A stretch of DNA of 33,967 bases from JASGDB01 sp049841315 (GCA_049841315.1 JASGDB010000057.1:1-33967), one strand, 5' to 3'. Positions 1-7,233 are shown, counted from the stretch's first letter. The notes: generated by a model from the sequence alone, not told the origin. Made by a program: numbers and translations.

Positions 1-1
1 A

Positions 2-46
2 ATGGAATCGGCGAATCTGGTCGATTTCTTAACGAAAATTCTTTAA
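2..46 (+). CDS. Possible C-terminal tail of a gene entering from the left
   Basis: A frame open from the window edge ends in TAA at 44-46 and reads ESANLVDFLTKIL at its end. This resembles the NLVxFLxxL tails of some cytochrome c and related proteins, but the piece is too short to assign. A weak stem (CCTC 58-61 with GAGG 69-72) followed by T-rich sequence could be its terminator. A second frame is open to 81, so even the frame is uncertain. Confidence 0.22.
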   Translation: MESANLVDFLTKIL

Positions 47-132
47 AATTTTTAACGCCTCCGTTTCCGAGGTCATTTTAAAATAATATGGATATTTTTT
101 TTCCATACAAAATGGCGAAGAGCCAAATTTTC

Positions 133-1053
133 TTACAGATTTTTCTGGAAGAAAGGAACGATAACCGAAGCCGTTTCTTCCACATACTGCGGAATATCAT
201 ACAATTCCATATGGTTTGCTCCGTTTACTACGTGAAGATTTTTATTGGCACTTGCGGCACGGTTGTAAATGTCTTCACTCATCCATTTGCAACCTGATTC
301 GCTTCCTACTACTATTTGCACCGGTTGTGTCAAAAATGCTTCTGCATAATTGAACGCATCGTACGTTACTAATTGCGTCAAACTTCTCGAAAGCACATAA
401 CCCGGAGCGGTAGAACACATTGCACGAGGTGTACGGTAGTATTCCCACGCATCTTCCATTTCTTTGCTTGGGGCACTTTCTTTGGTTTCGGGTGCGAAAG
501 GCAATTTTCCTCCGTCTGTTCCTTGTGTTTCTTTGGCTCGTGCATCGGCTCCCATTTGTAATAGCGGCATTGCATCGGCATCTTTTGCTTCATTTCCCCA
601 ACCGTTGCGGTACATTGCTCCGATGTTTACCGTGCTGATTCCTCCAACTGCCTTAATTCTGTGGTCGTTGATAGCCGCATTGACGGAATAACCTCCGCCT
701 GCACAAATTCCCGCTGCGCCGATTCTGTTTTCATCAACATAAGGCAAAGCACTGATATAATCCACTACCGCACTGATGTCTTCCACACGGATATACGGAT
801 TCTCTATCAAACGTGGCTCTCCCGTTGTTTCTCCCTGATAAGACGCATCATAAGCAATCGCTACAAAACCTGCTTCTGCAAATTTGGTCGCATAAATGCT
901 TGCGGTCTGTTCTTTTACCCCTCCTCCCGGGTGTGTTACCACGATTGCAGGATATTGGCTGGCTTCGTTAAAATTTTCGGGTAAAAAGATAATACCTGCC
1001 ATTGTAATGTTTGGATTGTTACTGTTTTTGAAATTTACTTTTTGCGTTGTCAT
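133..1053 (-). CDS. Alpha/beta hydrolase with cysteine nucleophile elbow (dienelactone hydrolase/YcjY-like)
   Basis: 306 aa, predicted cytoplasmic, with no signal peptide. The oxyanion-side loop THPGGG lies at residues 40-45. The nucleophile elbow GICAG at 115-119 carries Cys117 where most alpha/beta hydrolases have Ser. The likely catalytic His281 lies in GANHMELYD near the C-terminus. Cysteine elbows are known in dienelactone hydrolases and in the YcjY-like branch, so the enzyme is probably active; its substrate cannot be told from sequence. The ATG at 1053 directly begins the conserved N-terminus. It lies downstream of and co-oriented with the AraC regulator, and the two upstream regions share an operator-like motif, so it is probably the regulator's target. 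Confidence 0.85.
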   Translation of the reverse strand: MTTQKVNFKNSNNPNITMAGIIFLPENFNEASQYPAIVVTHPGGGVKEQTASIYATKFAEAGFVAIAYDASYQGETTGEPRLIENPYIRVEDISAVVDYISALPYVDENRIGAAGICAGGGYSVNAAINDHRIKAVGGISTVNIGAMYRNGWGNEAKDADAMPLLQMGADARAKETQGTDGGKLPFAPETKESAPSKEMEDAWEYYRTPRAMCSTAPGYVLSRSLTQLVTYDAFNYAEAFLTQPVQIVVGSESGCKWMSEDIYNRAASANKNLHVVNGANHMELYDIPQYVEETASVIVPFFQKNL

Positions 1054-1093
1054 AACTTTTATGAATTTAGATTATTACTCATTTTTGACAGGG

Positions 1094-1121
1094 CAAATTT
1101 ACATCTGAAAATCCTTTCAAA
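1094..1121 (-). promoter_or_regulatory. Putative promoter of the hydrolase gene
   Basis: On the minus strand TTTG (1118-1121) is followed after 16 bases by TAAATTTG (1094-1101), matching the Bacteroidota -33 TTTG and -7 TAnnTTTG boxes. The spacer is slightly shorter than usual. It leaves a leader of roughly 35 bases before the ATG at 1053. Confidence 0.55.
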
Positions 1122-1132
1122 ACGTAAACAGA

Positions 1133-1160
1133 TTACGGAAGAATGGATACATTTTACGGA
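1133..1160 (-). promoter_or_regulatory. Putative AraC-family operator upstream of the hydrolase promoter
   Basis: GGATACATTTTACGGA (1145-1160) matches GGATACTTTTTACGGA (2347-2362) in front of the AraC gene at 15 of 16 positions and in the same orientation. A second half-site TTACGGA lies at 1133-1139, exactly 21 bp from the one at 1154-1160. Direct repeats two helical turns apart, just upstream of the -33 box, are what an AraC-type activator would bind. Confidence 0.5.
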
Positions 1161-1178
1161 TTTTTAGAGCACAGATGA

Positions 1179-1202
1179 CACAGATTTTTTATTTAATCTG
1201 TG
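1179..1202. repeat. Hairpin CACAGATT/AATCTGTG, possible terminator
   Basis: CACAGATT (1179-1186) and AATCTGTG (1195-1202) form an 8-bp stem with loop TTTTATTT. It is surrounded by degenerate copies of the same word (ACAGAT at 1171, AATCTG at 1205). It lies just after the AraC stop codon and may end that transcript. Similar CACAGATT palindromes recur between genes in flavobacteria. Confidence 0.5.
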
Positions 1203-1237
1203 AAAATCTGCTTAATCCGTGTTATTTGCGCTCCATA

Positions 1238-2098
1238 TCACACATTTTTAAAAACCTTCGGCGACATTCCCGTTTTTTTACGGAAAAATCTCGCAAAATA
1301 ATTCGGGTAGTCGAAGCCTAAGCTGTACGAGATTTCCGAAATGGATAAAGAAGTGTTTTTCAGTTTGTCTTTGGCTGATTTCAGCACAAATTCCTGAATA
1401 TGTTCTATGGGCGATTCGCCTGTAAAGTGCTTAATCAAATCCCCGAAATAGTTAGGCGAAAGGTTGGCTTTCTGTGCAAAATACGCCACAGACGGCATTC
1501 CCGAAACATCTGATTTGCTGTAATAGTCGTTGAGGTTTTTATAAAATTCTTCCACAACCTGATGATATACGGCACTTCTCGTATCAAATTGTCTGTCGTA
1601 ATAGATTTGGGTATAGGACAAAATTAGCGTGATGTAGGAAACAATCACTTCTTTGGAATAATTCGGTTTCTGAAATTCATCATAGGCTTTTTTGAACAAA
1701 TCCCACAACAAAACTTCCTCATCTTTTGTGAGATACAAGGCTTCGTGATTGTTGTAATGCACGAAATTATAGGCTTTGGCAACACGCTGTATCAGTTTGG
1801 CATCAACCATTATCACGTAACCGGAATCAGGCTCGTTTACGTCCCAAGCCATTGTGTTTTGCGGGCAATCCACATACAGAAAAGAGTTCGCCTGGTCGTC
1901 AAATTTTTGTTCAATAATCTGATTTTTCTCCATCGGAGGTTTTATCGCTAACAGATAGAAATCAATATTTATCTTTTGGGACTTCCGCAAAAAATCCTTT
2001 TCGTTGGCAAAATTGACGATGTGCAGTTTTTCGTTCTTCAAAGAAGAAAACTTCGCGTACTCCACAAACTCCGGTATGGTGAATATTTTTTTGACCAT
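1238..2098 (-). CDS. AraC family transcriptional regulator
   Basis: 286 aa. The N-terminal ~170 residues look like a ligand-sensing cupin-type domain. The last ~100 residues form the double helix-turn-helix: first helices around AYFAQKANLSPNYFGDLIK, second around SISEISYSLGFDYPNYFAR, ending in the signature FRKKTGMSPKVFK. This is the classic AraC/XylS DNA-binding module. It is upstream of and co-oriented with the hydrolase gene, with a 184-bp gap. The matching 21-bp-spaced direct repeats in front of both genes suggest autoregulation plus control of the hydrolase (inference). The start is an ATG at 2098. Confidence 0.9.
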   Translation of the reverse strand: MVKKIFTIPEFVEYAKFSSLKNEKLHIVNFANEKDFLRKSQKINIDFYLLAIKPPMEKNQIIEQKFDDQANSFLYVDCPQNTMAWDVNEPDSGYVIMVDAKLIQRVAKAYNFVHYNNHEALYLTKDEEVLLWDLFKKAYDEFQKPNYSKEVIVSYITLILSYTQIYYDRQFDTRSAVYHQVVEEFYKNLNDYYSKSDVSGMPSVAYFAQKANLSPNYFGDLIKHFTGESPIEHIQEFVLKSAKDKLKNTSLSISEISYSLGFDYPNYFARFFRKKTGMSPKVFKNV

Positions 2099-2133
2099 TT
2101 TATCTTTATGAGGTAATTTGATTTTTTTGATAT

Positions 2134-2286
2134 GCTCCGTAGGAGCAATCTGTTCGTAGAATTTATATGTTCATTTATCATTAGCTCCGTAGGAGCGACC
2201 TGTTAAAAAATAATTATCAGACCGCTCCTACGGAGCTTTTATGTTTGTGCAATATTCATCTATGAACAGAATATCCCTACGGGATA
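2134..2286. repeat. Cluster of interspersed CCGTAGG palindromes
   Basis: GCTCCGTAGGAGC occurs at 2134-2146 and 2184-2196, and its reverse complement GCTCCTACGGAGC at 2224-2236. The last two sit in a larger 20-bp imperfect inverted repeat (2183-2202 with 2218-2237). A fourth hairpin with a related core, TATCCC-TAC-GGGATA, lies at 2272-2286. They occupy the leader of the AraC gene, between its putative -7 box and its ATG, so they may be transcribed as hairpins. Related palindromes are scattered through flavobacterial genomes. Confidence 0.75.
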
Positions 2287-2295
2287 ATTACTCTG

Positions 2296-2303
2296 CAAAA
2301 ATA
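2296..2303 (-). promoter_or_regulatory. Putative -7 box of the AraC gene
   Basis: On the minus strand TATTTTTG fits TAnnTTTG. No clear TTTG -33 box lies 17-23 bases upstream, as expected for an activator-dependent promoter. The transcript would have a leader of about 190 bases carrying the CCGTAGG hairpins. Confidence 0.35.
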
Positions 2304-2324
2304 CACATTTCTGAAAGGAGCTTT

Positions 2325-2362
2325 CGGATACTTTTTATTGATAAACGGATACTTTTTACGGA
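2325..2362 (-). promoter_or_regulatory. Putative AraC-family operator, two 21-bp-spaced direct repeats
   Basis: CGGATACTTTTTA occurs at 2325-2337 and again at 2346-2358, a period of 21 bp, and the second copy extends to ACGGA. The same word occurs upstream of the hydrolase (1145-1160). It abuts the region where a -33 box would lie, fitting autoregulation by the downstream AraC protein. Confidence 0.5.
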
Positions 2363-2484
2363 ATTTTGTAGGGCGTAGAAACGCTCAACAAATGCTTTTT
2401 GCCTTTGAGCCAAAGGGAAACCATTTCCATTCCCGTTACGGAAAAGGTAATGCCGTTGCCTCCGAAACCGCAGACGTTATTCAT
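2356..2484 (-). pseudogene. Fossil C-terminal end of an FAD-dependent (DadA/glycine oxidase-like) oxidoreductase
   Basis: The minus strand reads, after an in-frame TAG two codons upstream, 42 residues containing GFGGNGITFSVTGMEM and then WLKGKKHLLS before TAA. GxGGNGITFS followed about 20 residues later by GKKHPLS is the typical C-terminus of DAO-family FAD oxidoreductases. The rest of the enzyme (more than 300 residues) is absent, so this is a gene remnant, not a functional small protein. Its last codons overlap the putative operator of the AraC gene, which suggests the regulator locus landed on, or was built from, the end of a deleted oxidoreductase gene. Confidence 0.5.
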
Positions 2485-2514
2485 TTTCTATTCTGTTTAA
2501 GAAAGGATAAATTT

Positions 2515-2549
2515 ACGAAAAAACGGCTATGCCGAAACAGCACAGCCGT
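2515..2549 (-). terminator. Rho-independent terminator of the flavin-binding stress protein gene
   Basis: On the minus strand, 6 bases after the stop codon, the stem 2549-2540 with 2532-2523 (ACGGCTGTGC with GCATAGCCGT, one mismatch) has a 7-base loop and is followed by TTTTTTC. This is a strong intrinsic terminator. Confidence 0.85.
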
Positions 2550-2554
2550 AAATT

Positions 2555-3061
2555 TTACAAATTCAGTTCGCCCTCTCTGCCGATATCCATTTGTTGTCCC
2601 GAAACGGCACTCGCTACAATTTTCATCAGCGTAACAAACTTATTGGATTTGTTGTCCCAATAATGTGCGTCAACAGGTGTAACTTTCAGCACACGGATTC
2701 GTGGGTCTTCCTTGCCTTTTTCAAACCAAGCCTCAATCATCTTGTTCCAGTATTTGTCAATGCGTTCTTGGTCTTGTGAGATTTCAGCCGTTCCGTCAAT
2801 GCTCAAAAAATTGTAATCGCCGACGTGAGCATATTGCAGACTGACCTTATTGTTTTTTTGAAGATTTTGGTGCGTTTCGCTTTCGGAAGAAAACAAAAAC
2901 CAGATATTTCCCTCTTCGTCCACTTCCTGCCTGCTCATCGGAACAGCGTGTGGATAATCACTTCCCGAAGTAAAAGAGCACATCATACTGATGTCAATTT
3001 TATCAACCATTTCTTTGATTTTTTCAATGGCTTCCTGATTGTTCAAATTTTCTGTACTCAT
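2555..3061 (-). CDS. Pyridoxamine 5'-phosphate oxidase-fold general stress protein
   Basis: 168 aa, a split-barrel flavin-binding protein of the general stress protein 26 type. Visible family features are MMCSFTSGSDYPHAVPMS near residues 26-43 (start of the barrel), IWFLFSSESETHQNL (53-67), the strand SLQYAHVGDYNFLSIDGTAE and the C-terminal VTPVDAHYWDNKSNK. Proteins of this group bind FMN, FAD or F420-like cofactors and probably act in the cytoplasm during stress. They are not the vitamin B6 enzyme PdxH, so no gene symbol is given. It is a single gene with its own terminator. The substrate is unknown. Confidence 0.88.
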   Translation of the reverse strand: MSTENLNNQEAIEKIKEMVDKIDISMMCSFTSGSDYPHAVPMSRQEVDEEGNIWFLFSSESETHQNLQKNNKVSLQYAHVGDYNFLSIDGTAEISQDQERIDKYWNKMIEAWFEKGKEDPRIRVLKVTPVDAHYWDNKSNKFVTLMKIVASAVSGQQMDIGREGELNL

Positions 3062-3177
3062 TATGATTTAATTTTTAGGATTAAACGTTATATCTGTTTA
3101 AATATAAGTATATTACGATTAAAATCAGTAAAAAAGATGCCCCTGAAATTTGGAAAGATATATTATATATCTGCTCT

Positions 3178-3744
3178 CTAAAAATACCTTCCCGTTTTTT
3201 TGCAATATTGCTTAAATTCTTCGCCGTATTGCTCCGTTAAAAATTTTTCTTCCTTTAAAACCTGTATGTGAAATCTCAAAATTCCTATAATAATGTAAAT
3301 CAGGAGAATCCAACTCGGAAAAATCAAAAACTGACCGATGAGCATCATTGCAAAAGATACATAAACCGGATTTCTGCTTATGGCAAATGCTCCGGTTGTA
3401 ATCAGTCCCTGTTCCGTGTTTTCCACCAATCCGACCCGAAAACTTTTCCGGAAAGAAATCATCGACCACAGAAAAAACCCGACTGCAACGGAACAAACCA
3501 AAACTCCAATCCACGAAACCGATTGCGACCGAAACAACTCCTGTCCTTTAATCGTCGGAAGTCCGAAAGCATTGGCAATAATGAGATAAAAATAAAAGAG
3601 TGCAAAAGGAAGTATGAAGAAATCCTTTTTGTCTTTTCCGCCGAATTCCATTGCTTCAATACCTTGTTTCCTAAGATTTCGGACACGAAAAAGCACTAAT
3701 CCGATAAACAAAGCAATGGTAAAGATTCCGAAATATGTCTGCAT
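3178..3744 (-). CDS. Isoprenylcysteine carboxyl methyltransferase (ICMT/PEMT)-like membrane protein
   Basis: 188 aa with four to five hydrophobic segments (about residues 2-20, 43-63, 75-95, 120-155). The C-terminal half carries the family signature: LITTGAFAISRNPVYVSF (about 114-131) and the terminal EEKFLTEQYGEEFKQYCKKT, typical of phospholipid and isoprenylcysteine methyltransferases that use S-adenosylmethionine at the membrane. Bacterial members are poorly characterised and the acceptor is unknown. It is a single minus-strand gene. A perfect A+T palindrome at 3156-3172 (AGATATAT-T-ATATATCT) follows its stop codon. Confidence 0.85.
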   Translation of the reverse strand: MQTYFGIFTIALFIGLVLFRVRNLRKQGIEAMEFGGKDKKDFFILPFALFYFYLIIANAFGLPTIKGQELFRSQSVSWIGVLVCSVAVGFFLWSMISFRKSFRVGLVENTEQGLITTGAFAISRNPVYVSFAMMLIGQFLIFPSWILLIYIIIGILRFHIQVLKEEKFLTEQYGEEFKQYCKKTGRYF

Positions 3745-3759
3745 TTATTCTTTTTTTTA

Positions 3760-3792
3760 AATCCTTCAAGGTTTTAAAAATCTTGAAGGATT
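3760..3792. repeat. 33-bp near-perfect palindrome between the Mur ligase and ICMT genes
   Basis: AATCCTTCAAG (3760-3770) pairs with CTTGAAGGATT (3782-3792). The interior GTTTT-A-AAAAT extends the stem with one wobble, giving about 16 paired positions. It is followed on the plus strand by a T-run. It may serve as the transcription end of the minus-strand Mur ligase gene and resembles interspersed palindromes of flavobacteria. Confidence 0.6.
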
Positions 3793-3798
3793 GATTTT

Positions 3799-5175
3799 TT
3801 ACAACTCTTCAAAAACCCCCTTACAAAACCCCTCCAAACTCGGGTCTCTCGCTCCCATAAGCAACAACACCGAATTTCCGTTCAGATGCGGACGGACTTT
3901 TTCTAAAAATTCATCGCGGTTTTCTACAAAAAAGGCATTTTTGCCTTTGTTTTTGATGTCTTGTATCAAATCGTTTGCGGAAATATCTTTCACGGCAGTT
4001 CCGCCGGCGTAAAAAATTTCGCTCATCCAGATTTCGTCCTGCGGACGAAGAACGGCGGAAATTTCCTCCACAAAATCATTCCTCAAAAACCGTGTCGGGC
4101 CGTAACCGTGCGGTTGAAACCACGCCACCACTTTTTCCGCCAAAGGTTGACACGCCTTGATGCTCGAAGCACATTTTGCTGGATTGTGGGCGTAATCGTC
4201 GATGACCCAAACTCCGTTTTTCTGTCCCAAAATCTGATGACGGCGGTAAATTCCTTCGTAATGTTCCAGACTTTCGGCACAGGTTTTCAAATCCACACCG
4301 ATTTGATTGGCAACCGAAATTGCTGCTGCTGCGTTTTCCGCAGAATGTTGTCCGATAGCATTCATTTTAAAATTTTGACCATTCAAATCAAAGCTCAAAT
4401 GAAAGCCGTTTTGTTTAAAATTGATAACATTAAATCCTGCATTTTCATTTTCAAAACCGAAATCGTTTTCGGCATTTGCGGACAAGGTTTTTGCCAATGT
4501 ATTGGATTGATTTACAATGAATAAACTATTCGTATTATTTTTAAAAATAGTAAATAAATCTATCAGTTCGTCAATTTCCTGATGGTCTTTATCGATATTG
4601 AGAAGCAAACCGATTTCCGGTTCGTATTGCACAACAGAACCGTCGCTTTCATCGGCTTCGATAATCAGCCAATCTCCTTTTCCGACTGCGGAATTCCCGA
4701 TTTTTCCCTGTTTGATAATGCTCGTCAAACCCGCTCCCGAAATAATGCTTGGTTCTAATTTCGCATCGAGTAAAATCTGATATAACATTGCGGAAGTGGT
4801 TGATTTTCCGGAAGTTCCTGCAACGGCAATCGTCTTTTTGCTTTTTGCGATAATCGCCAAAAGTTGGCTTCTTCGGATAATCGGAATGTTCAGTTCTTTG
4901 GCTTTCTGAACTTCAAAAACGGTATCTTCAATCGCTGTGGAAACCACTACCAAATCGGTTTTTTCGGAAATTCCGCTTCCGTCTTGCAAAAAACATTCTA
5001 TGCCCTCCGCTTCTAATTGTTCTTTGGTTTTGTTGTATTCATCGGGGTGGAAATAGCGGTCGCTTCCGGAAATATTTTTCCCGATTCCTTTGAGATACTG
5101 TGCAATGGCACTCATTCCGACACCGGCAACTCCGATGAAAAATACGTTTTGGAAATCTTCTAATTTTTTAATCAT
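3799..5175 (-). CDS. MurC-like Mur ligase
   Basis: 458 aa with the full three-domain Mur ligase layout. The UDP-binding Rossmann start is FIGVAGVGMSAIA (13-25) with SGSD at 36-39, the ATP loop GTSGKSTT lies at 120-127, EADESDGS at 173-180, the DDYAHNP motif at 326-332 and FQPHGYGPTRF at 353-363. It is closest to MurC (UDP-MurNAc:L-alanine ligase) and its relative Mpl, but the usual GTHGKTTT and DDYAHHP motifs are altered (H to S and T to S in the P-loop, HHP to HNP). It may be a specialised paralogue used in muropeptide recycling rather than the main MurC, which is normally in the dcw cluster. The enzyme is expected in the cytoplasm. Confidence 0.8.
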   Translation of the reverse strand: MIKKLEDFQNVFFIGVAGVGMSAIAQYLKGIGKNISGSDRYFHPDEYNKTKEQLEAEGIECFLQDGSGISEKTDLVVVSTAIEDTVFEVQKAKELNIPIIRRSQLLAIIAKSKKTIAVAGTSGKSTTSAMLYQILLDAKLEPSIISGAGLTSIIKQGKIGNSAVGKGDWLIIEADESDGSVVQYEPEIGLLLNIDKDHQEIDELIDLFTIFKNNTNSLFIVNQSNTLAKTLSANAENDFGFENENAGFNVINFKQNGFHLSFDLNGQNFKMNAIGQHSAENAAAAISVANQIGVDLKTCAESLEHYEGIYRRHQILGQKNGVWVIDDYAHNPAKCASSIKACQPLAEKVVAWFQPHGYGPTRFLRNDFVEEISAVLRPQDEIWMSEIFYAGGTAVKDISANDLIQDIKNKGKNAFFVENRDEFLEKVRPHLNGNSVLLLMGARDPSLEGFCKGVFEEL

Positions 5176-5193
5176 AATTTTTGGTTGATGGTT

Positions 5194-6099
5194 TCACTTT
5201 TCAATACTGTTTACGATATTTTCCACGGAACTTTTATCCATTTTAGAAAAAGCAAACCATTTTTTGCCTAAATCTTTCAGCGAAGCACCGATATGATAAA
5301 CTTCTTTTTCATCAATAATCAGAAATCGGTCGTGACTTTGAGTAAAGGTTTTTATCGCAAAATTGCCGTATTGTTCGTTCGCTTTTTTCAGGTCTAATTG
5401 CAGTTGTTTACTGATATTTTTGGTTAAAATCAATGCGTTTACACCTTTTTTCTTTTTGCTCAAATGCGTGAACGTGGTTTCATCTATATAATTGTCAATC
5501 AGCACGATGTTTTCTTTTGCAGAGCGGATAATTTTCGAGGCAAGTTCGTAGGCATCAAACACTTGCCCGTCAAAAAACACGCCTTGACTTGGGATTGTGT
5601 CTTGTCTTTCGAGAGCATTGAATATTTTTTCAAAATTGTGGTCGGTTTCGAGTTGCTTTCGCTCGATTTTATCCAAACGCTGAAAAACCAACTGATTGTC
5701 CAAAACCATTTTTCGCATTGCCACAAAAGCCCTCATAATGGAAACGTGAATTTTTACAGCAACCTCGCTTTTTAATATTCCGGAAAGTCCCGCTACACCT
5801 TGCTCTGTAAATACGAAAGGTAAATATTTTCGGTGTTTTCCTTGTTTGCTTTCTAAGGTCGCAAAATGCGACCTTAAACTTGAAATCGCATTTTGCGACT
5901 TCAAGTTGTTCCATTCTTCTTCGGTTAATTGAAACATAAAATCTTCGGGAAACCGTTCAATATTTCTTTTTACCTGTTCATTCAGTCGTTTGGTTTCTAC
6001 CTGATACATTTCTGCCAAATCACGGTCGAGCATTACCTGCATTCCGCGAACCGTGAAAATGTAATTTTCGATTTGTGTTGGTAATAACTCGTTGTTCAT
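5194..6099 (-). CDS. ORF6N domain protein with C-terminal phospholipase D-like domain
   Basis: 301 aa from the ATG at 6099. This start is preferred over the TTG at 6141 because homologues begin just before the conserved LLPTQIENYIFTVRG. Residues ~7-110 form the ORF6N DNA-binding domain seen in phage antirepressor-like proteins (VMLDRDLAEMYQVETKRLNEQ, then FTEQGVAGLSG). A short helical linker leads to a C-terminal PLD-like domain (about 175-301) with HDRFLIID at 256-263 and GASLKDLGKK. The canonical HxKx4D is HxRx4D here, so nuclease activity is doubtful. It follows the acidic protein gene with 42 bases between stop and this ATG, so it is probably co-transcribed. Its role is unknown; such proteins are often called RhuM-like or antirepressor-like. 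Confidence 0.85.
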   Translation of the reverse strand: MNNELLPTQIENYIFTVRGMQVMLDRDLAEMYQVETKRLNEQVKRNIERFPEDFMFQLTEEEWNNLKSQNAISSLRSHFATLESKQGKHRKYLPFVFTEQGVAGLSGILKSEVAVKIHVSIMRAFVAMRKMVLDNQLVFQRLDKIERKQLETDHNFEKIFNALERQDTIPSQGVFFDGQVFDAYELASKIIRSAKENIVLIDNYIDETTFTHLSKKKKGVNALILTKNISKQLQLDLKKANEQYGNFAIKTFTQSHDRFLIIDEKEVYHIGASLKDLGKKWFAFSKMDKSSVENIVNSIEK

Positions 6100-6141
6100 T
6101 TTGTTTGAAGAAATGACTTGATTGTTTGAAATTTCCAGCAA

Positions 6142-7209
6142 TTACAAAAACTTATTTTCCACTAAAGACCATAATCTTTGTGCGTATTCATCGGCTTTAT
6201 CCCAATGTTTTTCATAGTATAAATCGCTAAGGTATTCTTTGGCTTCTTCCAGCGTTTTAAAGGAATTCAGATTTCGGATAGCGTCGTTCAAATCGGTTTG
6301 GCTTCCTCCGAAAAGCGTTTTGGAAAAGGCAATTTTATCATTCAAATCCAGACGGAATTCCGGTTTCGGCTTCGGTGCTTCCATAAAATCGGTCGGAACA
6401 TTGGCTTTCAAAAGGCTCGAAGTTTCTTTGGCTTCATTTTCGGGCGATTCGTGAACGTGTTCATCGTAAATATTTTCCAAAGGGTCTTCATCGAAAAGGC
6501 TTTCCACCGCTTTCAGACCTTTGATATGGGCAAGTTTGAATTTTTTGGCATTTTCCTTATGCTCCTCCTGAATGGACATCAGTTTTTCGCTCGAAATGGC
6601 GGGTTTTTCACTTTCCTTTTTCTCGATTTCAACGATTTTTCTTCTGTTTTCTTCGAGTTCCGCGAAAGCTCTTTCCTTTTCTTCAATCGCTTTTTGAAAA
6701 TCATCGGCAGGCGTTTCATTCACAATCAAAGGAATTTCTTCGCCGGTTTCTTCCGGTTCGGGTTCGGAAATTGCTTCTTCGCTTTTCGGTTCTTCCGTTT
6801 CAAAACGGATTTCGGGTTCGCTGTTTTCTGCCGGAATTTCCGCTTTCTTTTCTTCTTCAAAATCCGAAACGGGTTCTTTTTCTTCCTCGTCTTCTGCGTG
6901 GATTTCGTTCAGCTCATTGGTAAAAAGCACTTCTTCCTCAAAATCTCCGTGCGGATTTTCGGAATGAAGTTCCTCCGATTCGGAATAAGAGTTTATATTC
7001 TCATTATCAATAATTTGCAAAGGCGGTTCTGCAACAAAGTAATCCTGATTTTTTTCCAAAAGTTTCAGGAAAGAAACCCTCTCGTTCAAATCCTCAATCA
7101 AATCTCTTTTCAGCAAAAGCTCTTCGGGAGAATTGGTTCTGGAAATGGTATCAATAATATTTTTGGCTTCGAAAAATATTTTTTCTTTTAAATCTTCAAG
7201 GTTCTGCAT
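6142..7209 (-). CDS. Acidic, Glu-rich hypothetical protein with conserved ends
   Basis: 355 aa, not recognised as a named family. The N-terminus (1-60) is helical, the middle (about 75-260) is very rich in Glu with low complexity and coiled-coil character (EEKERAFAELEENRRKIVE). The C-terminus (about 285-355), LDLNDKIAFSKTLFGGSQ then a TPR-like end EEAKEYLSDLYYEKHW, looks structured and conserved. Similar proteins occur next to tdk in related flavobacteria as far as I recall. No signal peptide or membrane segment is seen, so it is probably cytoplasmic. It is divergent from tdk across 61 bp and begins at an ATG. Confidence 0.75.
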   Translation of the reverse strand: MQNLEDLKEKIFFEAKNIIDTISRTNSPEELLLKRDLIEDLNERVSFLKLLEKNQDYFVAEPPLQIIDNENINSYSESEELHSENPHGDFEEEVLFTNELNEIHAEDEEEKEPVSDFEEEKKAEIPAENSEPEIRFETEEPKSEEAISEPEPEETGEEIPLIVNETPADDFQKAIEEKERAFAELEENRRKIVEIEKKESEKPAISSEKLMSIQEEHKENAKKFKLAHIKGLKAVESLFDEDPLENIYDEHVHESPENEAKETSSLLKANVPTDFMEAPKPKPEFRLDLNDKIAFSKTLFGGSQTDLNDAIRNLNSFKTLEEAKEYLSDLYYEKHWDKADEYAQRLWSLVENKFL

Positions 7210-7233
7210 AGGAATATTAAGCTAATTTTTGCT

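Noticed and set aside
2134..2236. CRISPR-like array from the repeated GCTCCGTAGGAGC
   Set aside because: Only three palindromes of 13 bp in mixed orientation, with unequal short spacers and no cas genes.
2338..2634. 98-residue plus-strand open frame
   Set aside because: It crosses the operator, the fossil gene and a terminator, and overlaps the end of a real minus-strand gene; no protein-like pattern.
6298..7191. 297-residue open frame on the plus strand
   Set aside because: It is the complement of the Glu-rich gene (GAA gives TTC), so it is almost all Phe and Arg; an artefact of composition.
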